Part shown: one piece after another, positions 34,650-41,908 of the stretch
Layout: every line of letters starts with the position of its first letter
Position numbering within the stretch: position 1 is the first letter of the stretch
Assembly: GCA_964291375.2 (NCBI GenBank)
Contig: OZ219809.1
Location: 372,001-436,000 of the forward strand
Direction: 5' to 3'
Source of the DNA: 3107 sp001483205
GTDB taxonomy: Bacteria; Pseudomonadota; Alphaproteobacteria; Rhodobacterales; Rhodobacteraceae
Length of the DNA stretch: 64,000 bases
Translations under genes and position numbers: made by a program
Notes under the pieces: model-generated
What the model was told of the DNA's origin: nothing
Seen by the model: only the letters and a program-made list of their open reading frames with translations
The model's database searches: none

Positions 34650-35101
34650 GTCACCGCCGCGCTCGCCCTGCACATGGCATGACGAGTCGCCAACAGCGTT
34701 GCTGTAGATGATATATAACATGGGCGGGGTTACGATTCAACGCTCCGTTACGATTCAACGCTCCCCTGTCCTGGGAACAACGTTTTCCCCGCCGCTTACA
34801 CTTTGCGTAAACAGAAACCGGTCCAAAACATCGTCACAACACGCGGCACCCAAAGCGGTCCCCTGGCCGGGCGACCCCGCCGCCGCCGAATAATTTCTGC
34901 CCCTCGCGTGTTGTCCGATGACATCTCTGCCGGAGAAGCGAAAATGTTACCAGTGCCGAACAAACCCCCGTTGTTCATGTTGCCCGAAGCCCCTTGCCGG
35001 GCGGGCCTGATCCGGTCCGATCTGATCTGATCTGATCAATCGCACCCCCGCGCCACCAGACCATCGCTGTGACAGGCACCGGTCCGGCACGGGCGGCCCC
35101 C
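34650..35101. other. Non-coding gap with direct and inverted repeats
   Basis: No gene is evident. It holds a perfect tandem direct repeat of GTTACGATTCAACGCTCC (34729-34746 and 34747-34764), an inverted pair ACAACACGCG (34836) / CGCGTGTTGT (34905) extended by CATCG...GATG, and a GATCT-type run near 35015-35036. The family of GACCTCTGCAT repeats is absent here. The gap lies upstream of the winged-helix gene. Confidence 0.55.
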
Positions 35102-35869
35102 ATGTCAATCCTCTCTCATCGACAGGCAAAAATGGCGGACTCCGGTATAAATCTCCATGCCAAATCGCACCTGCTCAAGGTCTATGAAACGGTGCTGCTG
35201 TTCGGGCCGATTTCCCTTGACGAGGTGTTTCCGATCATCGGGCGGTCCCGGTCCTCGACCTTCAGATGCCTGAAGCAACTCGAAGCGGCGGGCTGGATAC
35301 GAACGCTGATCAACAAGCATCATTTCGTCGCGACGGCCTTTATGGACGAGCTTGTCTCGAAAGGCGCGGTGTCGATGCCGGAGGTTGATCTGATTTCCCT
35401 GCCCGCACGGGAGGCCGCCCTTGCCCACAAGATGCACACGGACATCGGCATGTTGATTTCCAACAGCCATTTTCTGCTGGCGGAAAGCACCGACAGGGCG
35501 AAAAAGGCCAATACCCCGATGTTGCCGCTGCAAGGCAACTGCGCGCTGGTCGCCTATTGCATCAAAGAGCGGCTGGACCCGGAGCGTGCGGCCAGAAGGG
35601 TTGAGGCGGTGCATCGCGACACGCCGCAGGAGTTCATCACCCAGGCTGTCGGGAACTGTTGCCGGGCGTTGCAGGAAAAGGCGTATTTCATCTGCCCGGA
35701 TGAGATGTCATCAACCATCGGCCTGACATTCCCGAGCGGGCAGATCGGGGCGGTCAGCATCTCGCCCAGAAAGATCGGGGCGGCAAATGTCGGGGCGCTT
35801 GAAAAGTGTTCTCTGCGCCTGGTTGATGCCCTGAAGGGGTGCGGTGTTGCCATCGGCCCTGCGGTCTGA
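35102..35869 (+). CDS. Winged-helix (IclR-like) putative regulator
   Basis: 255 residues from ATG 35102; MADSGINLHAKS at 35132 or a GTG at 35069 are alternative starts. The N-terminal 30-90 region, LLKVYETVLLFGPISLDEVF and RSRSSTFRCLKQLEAAGWIR, is a winged helix-turn-helix of IclR/MarR type. The rest has SMPEVDLISLPAREAAL, AYCIKERLDPERAARRVEAV and a C-terminal segment resembling an IclR effector domain (SSTIGLTFPSGQIGAVSISP) but not convincingly. The regulated genes are unknown; direct repeats upstream could be its operator. Confidence 0.62.
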   Translation: MSILSHRQAKMADSGINLHAKSHLLKVYETVLLFGPISLDEVFPIIGRSRSSTFRCLKQLEAAGWIRTLINKHHFVATAFMDELVSKGAVSMPEVDLISLPAREAALAHKMHTDIGMLISNSHFLLAESTDRAKKANTPMLPLQGNCALVAYCIKERLDPERAARRVEAVHRDTPQEFITQAVGNCCRALQEKAYFICPDEMSSTIGLTFPSGQIGAVSISPRKIGAANVGALEKCSLRLVDALKGCGVAIGPAV

Positions 35870-35905
35870 ACCGGGCCGGTGGGGGGCGGGGCAATCATGC
35901 AGAAT

Positions 35906-36113
35906 GACCTCTGTATAAGGCTGTATAGTCCCCCAAATGTCCCGCCCGGCGCTTGCGCCGGGCAGCGCCTGCCTGCCCCCCGGCAGGCGCTCAAAACGTC
36001 TCAACTTGTTGGAGCGTATGGACTTTATGGCAAGACCATCGCCAATGTGGATTATCGAGAAAAGCGCCCGCCCAGGCAGGCGGCTGCCCGACTCGGCCAT
36101 CATGCAGAGGTCT
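35906..36113. repeat. Complete MITE-like repeat unit (reference copy)
   Basis: 208 bp from GACCTCTGTATAAGGCTG to ATGCAGAGGTCT. Order: end, CCCAAATGTCCCGCCCGG, hairpin CCCGGCGCTTGCGCCGGGC, stem AGCGCCTGCC/GGCAGGCGCT, AACGTCTCAACTTGTTGGAG, core CGTATGGACTTTATGGCAAG ACC, TCGCCAATGTGGATTATCGA, right arm AAAGCGCCCGCCCAGGCAGG CGGCTGCCCG, inverted end. The outer 55-60 bp of the two sides are imperfect inverted repeats of one another. No transposase is encoded. Other complete or near-complete copies: 4544, 15011 (IS-split), 49553, 58430. Confidence 0.88.
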
Positions 36114-36280
36114 TTCTGAATATTGGCGCATCAACGGCCAAACCGTCCGCCCGGCGCTTACGCCACGCCGTCATGGGGCTCCGCCCGTTCGGCCATGAAA
36201 CGGCCCACCGGACCGTTTCTTAGATGGGCTTCACTCCTCAATGGGTTGAGCGGCGCGCGCGCCTCTCGCGGACCGGGGCG
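36114..36280. repeat. Repeat tail: solo end and GAAACGG hairpin downstream of folD
   Basis: Directly after the previous unit comes TATTGGCGCATCAACGGCCA, another unit's inner sequence, then CTCCGCCCGTTCGGCC, the hairpin GAAACGGCCC/GGACCGTTTC (36197-36219) and the CACTCCTCAATGGG module. It lies between two convergent genes and could serve as the folD terminator. Confidence 0.65.
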
Positions 36281-37174
36281 TCACATCGTCAGGTCTTCCG
36301 GCTCCGGCAGGCCATTGGCCCGGCAACAGGCCGTCACCGTGTTCGCCAGCAGGCAGGCGATGGTCATCGGCCCGACACCGCCCGGCACCGGCGTGATCGC
36401 GCCCGCCCGCTCTGAGGCCGAGGCAAACTCCACATCACCGACCAGCACCTTGCGGCCATCCCGCTCAATACGGTTGATGCCAACGTCAATCACGGTTGCG
36501 CCCTCTTTGATCCAGTCGCCTGGGACCATTTCCGCACGCCCCACCGCGGCAACGACAATATCGGCGCGGCGGACGACCTCCGGCAGGCTCCGGGTGCGCG
36601 AATGGGCAATGGTGACCGTGCAGCTCTCGCCCAGCAGCAACTGCGCCATCGGCTTGCCGACGATATTCGAGCGGCCAATCACCACCGCCTCCATCCCCGC
36701 AAGCGCGCCGGGATGATGGTCGCGCAACAGCATCAGACAGCCCAGAGGGGTGCAGGGGACCATGGATTTCTGCCCGGTGGCCAGCAGCCCCGCATTCGAG
36801 ATATGAAAGCCGTCCACATCCTTGGCCGGGTCAATGGCGTTGATCACCAGCGCCTCGTTCAGATGGCCCGGCAGCGGCAGTTGCACGAGGATGCCGTGGA
36901 CACCCGGATCATCGTTCAGCCTGCCGATCAGTGCCAGCAACTCCGCTTCTGACGCGCGTGCATCCAGCCTGTGCTCAAAACTGTTCATGCCCGCCTCGAC
37001 GGTTTGCCTGCCCTTAGAGCGGACATAAACCCCGCTGGCGGGATCATCCCCCACCAGCACCACGGCCAGGCCGGGGGTGATACCGTTTTCCTGCTTCAGG
37101 CGCGCAACATGGTCTGCAACCGTCGCCCGCAGCTTTGCGGCATGGGCCTTGCCGTCAATGTGTCTGGCCGTCAT
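36281..37174 (-). CDS. folD: Bifunctional methylenetetrahydrofolate dehydrogenase/cyclohydrolase
   Basis: Interconverts 5,10-methylene- and 10-formyl-THF. 297 residues. Catalytic Lys in VYVRSKGRQ, GILVQLPLPGHLNE, DVDGFHISNAGLLATG, NAD(P)-binding VVIGRSNIVGKPMAQLLL, and ITPVPGGVGPMTIACLL. ATG 37174 is preceded by GGGAGAT. Downstream of chorismate mutase and fhs on the same strand, so one-carbon interconversion genes are co-transcribed. Confidence 0.96.
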   Translation of the reverse strand: MTARHIDGKAHAAKLRATVADHVARLKQENGITPGLAVVLVGDDPASGVYVRSKGRQTVEAGMNSFEHRLDARASEAELLALIGRLNDDPGVHGILVQLPLPGHLNEALVINAIDPAKDVDGFHISNAGLLATGQKSMVPCTPLGCLMLLRDHHPGALAGMEAVVIGRSNIVGKPMAQLLLGESCTVTIAHSRTRSLPEVVRRADIVVAAVGRAEMVPGDWIKEGATVIDVGINRIERDGRKVLVGDVEFASASERAGAITPVPGGVGPMTIACLLANTVTACCRANGLPEPEDLTM

Positions 37175-37184
37175 CAAAATCTCC

Positions 37185-37502
37185 CTACCCGGTTTGCGCC
37201 CGCCTGACGGCGCGCAATATCCTTGCCTCGCGTTCAATCGACCAGTCCACCAAGAGCTGCCACACCTGTTCCACCAGGTCCGGGTCCAGGCCATTCTCTC
37301 CGGCAGTTCTGCGCGCATTTGCCATGACCTCTTCCACCCGGTCGAAAATACGGGCGGGCAGGCCGTTCTGTGATTTCAGTTCGCCTGCCCGGTCGATATA
37401 GGCAGTGCGCTCCTGAAGCAGCGCAATGATCCTGCGATCCAGCGCATCAATGGCCGCTCTGACCTCGGCCATCGACATGCACTCTGCTGCGGGCGTATTC
37501 AT
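37185..37502 (-). CDS. Chorismate mutase (AroQ type)
   Basis: Turns chorismate into prephenate. 105 residues, three helices: VRAAIDALDRRIIALLQERT, YIDRAGELKSQNGLPARIFD and LDPDLVEQVWQLLVDWSIER, matching the AroQ active-site Arg/Lys/Glu pattern. Located between fhs and folD, a linkage common in Rhodobacteraceae though metabolically unexplained. folD starts 11 bp after its stop. Confidence 0.88.
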   Translation of the reverse strand: MNTPAAECMSMAEVRAAIDALDRRIIALLQERTAYIDRAGELKSQNGLPARIFDRVEEVMANARRTAGENGLDPDLVEQVWQLLVDWSIEREARILRAVRRAQTG

Positions 37503-37568
37503 CCGCGTTCTCCGCCATTCGGACTGTTCGGCTTCTATCTAGTGCGCATATGCCGGAATTGGAATGCG

Positions 37569-39245
37569 TCAGAACAGCCCCTCGATCTGCCCGTCCCGGT
37601 TCAGCCGGATGGTTTCCGCCGCCGGTTTGCGCGGCAGGCCCGGCATGGTCATTATCTCGCCGCAGACCGCAACGACGAAACCGGCCCCGGCGGAAAGACG
37701 CACCTCGCGCACCGGCACCGAGTGCCCCGTGGGCGCGCCGCGCAGGGTGGGATCGGTCGAAAAGCTGTATTGGGTCTTGGCCATGCACACCGGCAGGTTG
37801 CCGTAGCCAGCGGCCTCCCAGTCCTTCAACTGGTTGCGAATCCGCGTATCGGCCAGAACCTCATCGGCGCGGTAGATGCGCTTGGCGATGGTTTCGATCT
37901 TTTCAAACAGCGGCATGTCGTCGGGATAGATCGGCGCGAAATTGGCCATGTCCGCATCGGCAATCTCGACCACCTTGCGGGCCAGTTCCTCAGAGCCTTC
38001 AGACCCAAGTTCCCAATGGCGCGAAACGATGGCCTCGACCCCGTGCTCGGCAACATATTCCCTGACCGCCTGCACCTCGGCATCGGTATCGGTGACGAAG
38101 TGGTTGACGGCGACCACCACCGGCACACCAAAGGATTTCACGTTTTCGATATGGCGGCCCAGATTGGCACAGCCGTTCCGCACCGCCCCGACATTCTCTG
38201 CGCCCAGATCGGCCTTGGCCACGCCGCCGTTCATCTTCATCGCCCGCACGGTGGCGACGATCACCACCGCCGACGGCGCAATCCCCGCCTTGCGGCATTT
38301 GATATTCATAAATTTCTCGGCCCCCAGATCGGCCCCGAAACCCGCCTCGGTCACCACATAATCGGCAATCTTGAGCGCGGTTTTGGTGGCAATCACCGAG
38401 TTGCAGCCATGCGCGATGTTGGCGAACGGGCCACCATGCACGAAGGCCGGGTTGTTTTCCAGCGTCTGCACCAAATTCGGCTGCATCGCGTCCTTGAGCA
38501 GCACCGTCATCGCGCCCTCGGCCTGGATGTCGCGGCAATAGACCGGAGAGCGATCCCGGCGGTAGGCGACAATGATGTCACCCAGACGCTTTTCCAGATC
38601 CTGAAGGTCGGTGGCAAGGCAGAGAATGGCCATGACTTCCGAGGCCACGGTGATGTCGAACCCGGCTTCGCGCGGGAACCCGTTCGAGACCCCGCCAAGC
38701 GACGCAGTGATCTGGCGCAGCGCCCGGTCGTTCATGTCCACCACCCGTCGCCACGCGACCCGGCGGGTGTCTATGTCCTGCTCGTTGCCCCAATAGATGT
38801 GGTTGTCGATCATTGCCGACAGCAGCGAATGGGCCGAGGTGATGGCGTGAAAATCGCCGGTAAAGTGCAGGTTCATTTCCTCCATCGGCACCACCTGCGC
38901 ATATCCGCCGCCCGCGGCCCCGCCCTTCATGCCGAAATTCGGCCCGAGAGACGCCTCGCGGATACAGATCATCGCCTTTTTGCCGATGCGGTTGAGGCCG
39001 TCGCCCAGACCGACGGTGGTGGTGGTCTTGCCCTCGCCCGCCGGGGTCGGGTTGATCGCGGTCACCAGAATCAGCTTGCCGTCTTTGTTGCCCGCGACGG
39101 CATTGATGAAGGACTGTGAGACTTTGGCCTTGTCATGGCCATAGGGCAGCAGGTCATCGCTGCCGATACCCAATCCGGCACCGATGTCCTGAATCGGGCG
39201 TTTATCCGCCTCGCGGGCGATTTCAATGTCGGATTTGTAGCTCAT
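37569..39245 (-). CDS. fhs: Formate--tetrahydrofolate ligase
   Basis: ATP-dependent synthesis of 10-formyl-THF. 558 residues, standard length. N-terminal P-loop LVTAINPTPAGEGKTTTTVG, then REASLGPNFGMKGGAAGGGY, LHFTGDFHAITSAHSLLSAM, VTEAGFGADLGAEKFMNIKC, and ENVKSFGVPVVVAVNHF. First gene of fhs-chorismate mutase-folD. Together with FolD it connects formate and serine C1 units and could serve demethylation pathways. Confidence 0.97.
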   Translation of the reverse strand: MSYKSDIEIAREADKRPIQDIGAGLGIGSDDLLPYGHDKAKVSQSFINAVAGNKDGKLILVTAINPTPAGEGKTTTTVGLGDGLNRIGKKAMICIREASLGPNFGMKGGAAGGGYAQVVPMEEMNLHFTGDFHAITSAHSLLSAMIDNHIYWGNEQDIDTRRVAWRRVVDMNDRALRQITASLGGVSNGFPREAGFDITVASEVMAILCLATDLQDLEKRLGDIIVAYRRDRSPVYCRDIQAEGAMTVLLKDAMQPNLVQTLENNPAFVHGGPFANIAHGCNSVIATKTALKIADYVVTEAGFGADLGAEKFMNIKCRKAGIAPSAVVIVATVRAMKMNGGVAKADLGAENVGAVRNGCANLGRHIENVKSFGVPVVVAVNHFVTDTDAEVQAVREYVAEHGVEAIVSRHWELGSEGSEELARKVVEIADADMANFAPIYPDDMPLFEKIETIAKRIYRADEVLADTRIRNQLKDWEAAGYGNLPVCMAKTQYSFSTDPTLRGAPTGHSVPVREVRLSAGAGFVVAVCGEIMTMPGLPRKPAAETIRLNRDGQIEGLF

Positions 39246-39497
39246 GGGTTCCCTCGGGTGTTGTGGCGCGTTCCGGCGTCCGTGCGTCTACATCGGCATA
39301 CAGAGCTTGGCAATGTCGCAAACGGTCTGTTTCCGACATTTCCCGTGTCGGGGACGCCGGAAATTTGATCTGCGGTTTTCGCATGGGAAACAAGGGGCGG
39401 AATCGTCAGCCCCCGAATCATGGAGTCGGTATCTTAATGGCCTCTGCATATTCGCCCCCCGGCCCGGACCGACCATCATGCGCAAGTCTTGCCGGGG
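39246..39497. other. Gap between fhs and DUF1489 with weak repeat traces
   Basis: ATGGCCTCTGCATATTCGCC near 39438 and CATCATGCGCAAGTCTTGC near 39473 look like decayed inverted ends of the repeat family only about 55 bp apart. Nothing else is recognised. Confidence 0.45.
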
Positions 39498-39932
39498 TCA
39501 GAAGACGCCGATTTCGGCCAGCGCTTCGGACAACCCCGGCGGCAGGGCGCTGTCCTGCTCTTCCCCGTCGCGCAGGTCGGCGGGGCTGTCCCCCGGCTTC
39601 AGATACCGCCAGCCCTGAAACGGGCGGCGCGGTGCGGTGCGGGTGCGGATCAGGGCCGGGTCAAGGACGATGGCGCAGCGGCGAATGCCATCCGCCCCGG
39701 TGACTTCATCAAGGCGCAGCACCCGTTGGCGCGCCCGAATCGCCCCCCGGATGACCCAGTAGACCGAACCGCCGTTCACAAGCCCGGCCTCGCGCCTCGG
39801 CCACATCCGGGTGATATGGCGCGGCAACCCGTCGGGGCCTTGCGCGGCGGGGGTTTTCTGCCACTCGGCGAGGCCGTCCACCGATTCAGAGCCGACACTC
39901 AGTTTTACCAGGTTTATGGTTTCTTCTGTCAT
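39498..39932 (-). CDS. DUF1489 family protein
   Basis: 144 residues, cytosolic. Starts MTEETINLVKLSVGSESVDG; HITRMWPRREAGLVNGGSVY, WVIRGAIRARQRVLRLDE and RPFQGWRYLKPGDSPADL are the alphaproteobacterial DUF1489 blocks. No function is known. Divergent from nrdJ, with 88 bp between starts. Confidence 0.88.
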   Translation of the reverse strand: MTEETINLVKLSVGSESVDGLAEWQKTPAAQGPDGLPRHITRMWPRREAGLVNGGSVYWVIRGAIRARQRVLRLDEVTGADGIRRCAIVLDPALIRTRTAPRRPFQGWRYLKPGDSPADLRDGEEQDSALPPGLSEALAEIGVF

Positions 39933-40020
39933 GCGGATCAGGATGTTGTCTGAATTGACACGGGTCAGGGCACCGGGATACCCTTGCATCCCTTTCCGCC
40001 AATCGCAAGGGATTGCCAAA

Positions 40021-41832
40021 ATGAGCGCCTTTGTCGCCCCGATTGCCGAACGCATCTGGGACATGAAATATCGGCTGAAGTCGATTGAGGGTGTGCCTGT
40101 GGACGGCACGGTCGGGGACACCTGGTCGCGGGTGGCGCGGGCCTGTGCGGCGGTGGAGGCTGACCCGACACAATGGGAAGGCCGCTTCCGGGACGCGCTT
40201 GAGGATTTCCGCTTTCTGCCCGCAGGCCGGATCGTCGCCGGGGCAGGCACGGACCGCGCGGTGACGCTGTTCAACTGCTTCGTCATGGGCGCGATCCCCG
40301 ACAGCATGAGCGGCATTTTTCAGGCGCTGAAAGAGGCGGCTCTGACCATGCAGCAGGGCGGCGGCATCGGCTATGACTTCTCGACCCTGCGCCCGGCGGG
40401 GGCCGAGGTCATGGGCGTCGCGGCGGACGCTTCCGGCCCGTTGTCGTTCATGGATGTGTGGGACGCGATGTGCCGCACGATTATGTCGGCAGGCAGCCGC
40501 CGGGGGGCGATGATGGCCACCATGCGCTGCGATCACCCGGACATCGCGGATTTCATCGCCGCCAAGGCCGACGCCGCCCGGCTACGCATGTTCAACCTCT
40601 CGGTGCTGGTCACCGACGCCTTTATGGAGGCAGTGAAAGCCGACGCGCCGTGGGACTTGCGCTTTGGCGAGCAGGTCTACCGGACGATCCCGGCCCGCGA
40701 TTTGTGGGACCGGATCATGCGCTCGACCTATGATCAGGCCGAGCCGGGGGTGATTTTCATCGACCGGATCAACGGGATGAACAACCTTGGCTATGCCGAG
40801 ACCATCGCCGCGACCAACCCGTGCGGTGAGCAGCCCCTGCCGCCCTATGGCGCGTGTCTGCTCGGCTCGATCAACCTCGCCCGGCTGGTGGACCGCCCGT
40901 TCGACAGGGATGCGGCGCTTGATGAGGCCGCGCTCGCCCGGCTGGTCCCGGTGGCGGTCCGAATGCTCGACAATGTGATTGACGCCTCAAACTTCCCGCT
41001 GCCCGAGCAGGCGAAAGAAGCACGGGCCAAGCGGCGGATCGGCCTCGGGGTGACCGGGCTGGCCGACGCGCTGTTCATGTGCGGCCTGCGGTATGGCTCA
41101 GAGGAAGCAGCGGCGCAGACGGCCAAATGGATGCGCACCATTGCCCGCGCGGCCTGTCTGGCGAGCGTGGAGCTGGCCCGCGAGAAGGGGGCGTTTCCCC
41201 TGTTCAGGGCAGACGCATATCTGGCGGGCGGGTTCATGGCGGGTATGGACAAGGACGTGCGGGACGCCATCGCCGAGCACGGCATCCGCAACGCACTCCT
41301 GACCTCAATCGCCCCGACCGGCACCATCAGCCTCTATGCGGGCAACGTGTCATCGGGCATTGAGCCGGTGTTCGCCCCGTCCTACACCCGCAAGGTGTTG
41401 CAGCCCGATGGCTCGCACATGACCGAAGAGGTGGTCGATTACGCCGTTGCCCGGTGGCGGGAGCGGTTCGGGGACCGGGCGCTGCCGGATCACTTCGTCA
41501 CCGCGCAAGACCTTTCGCCGTCAGAGCATGTCAGGATGCAGGCGGCGGCACAGCGGTGGGTCGATTCCTCAATCTCAAAGACCATCAACTGCCCGGCGGA
41601 TATTGGTTTTGACGACTTCGCCGATGTCTACATGCAGGCGTGGGAAACCGGCTGCAAGGGCTGCACCACCTATCGCCCCAACCCGGTGACCGGCGAAGTG
41701 CTGGCGGTGGCGGCGGGCAACACCGACATGGCGGGCCGGGGGCGCGCCTGCCCGCGCTGCGGGTTTGTCGCCACGGGCATTGATGCGGGCTGTGCCACCT
41801 GCGCAAGGTGCGGCCAAAGCGCGTGCGGATGA
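40021..41832 (+). CDS. nrdJ: Adenosylcobalamin-dependent (class II) ribonucleotide reductase
   Basis: Makes deoxyribonucleotides using B12, with or without oxygen. 603 residues, a compact form lacking an N-terminal ATP cone. Catalytic segments: FNCFVMGAIPDSMSGIFQAL, MQQGGGIGYDFSTLRPAG, SAGSRRGAMMATMRCDHPDI, NPCGEQPLPPYGACLLGSIN (active Cys and Glu), and LTSIAPTGTISLYAGNVSSG. The tail ends in two Cys pairs (CPRCGFVA, CATCARCGQSAC), typical of the redox tail. No cobalamin riboswitch is visible in the short upstream gap. Confidence 0.94.
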   Translation: MSAFVAPIAERIWDMKYRLKSIEGVPVDGTVGDTWSRVARACAAVEADPTQWEGRFRDALEDFRFLPAGRIVAGAGTDRAVTLFNCFVMGAIPDSMSGIFQALKEAALTMQQGGGIGYDFSTLRPAGAEVMGVAADASGPLSFMDVWDAMCRTIMSAGSRRGAMMATMRCDHPDIADFIAAKADAARLRMFNLSVLVTDAFMEAVKADAPWDLRFGEQVYRTIPARDLWDRIMRSTYDQAEPGVIFIDRINGMNNLGYAETIAATNPCGEQPLPPYGACLLGSINLARLVDRPFDRDAALDEAALARLVPVAVRMLDNVIDASNFPLPEQAKEARAKRRIGLGVTGLADALFMCGLRYGSEEAAAQTAKWMRTIARAACLASVELAREKGAFPLFRADAYLAGGFMAGMDKDVRDAIAEHGIRNALLTSIAPTGTISLYAGNVSSGIEPVFAPSYTRKVLQPDGSHMTEEVVDYAVARWRERFGDRALPDHFVTAQDLSPSEHVRMQAAAQRWVDSSISKTINCPADIGFDDFADVYMQAWETGCKGCTTYRPNPVTGEVLAVAAGNTDMAGRGRACPRCGFVATGIDAGCATCARCGQSACG

Positions 41833-41908
41833 ACGGGCCGCATCACCAGGGTTGACAGAATCCCCGGCCCGTGGTCAGATGTTACTGGTAAAGGGGAGGT
41901 ATATAACC

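Noticed and set aside
35011..35036. GATCT pentamer run as a regulatory iteron
   Set aside because: Only three full units, no wider symmetry; more likely simple-sequence slippage.
39933..40020. Cobalamin riboswitch upstream of nrdJ
   Set aside because: The gap is only 88 bp and has no B12-box sequence.
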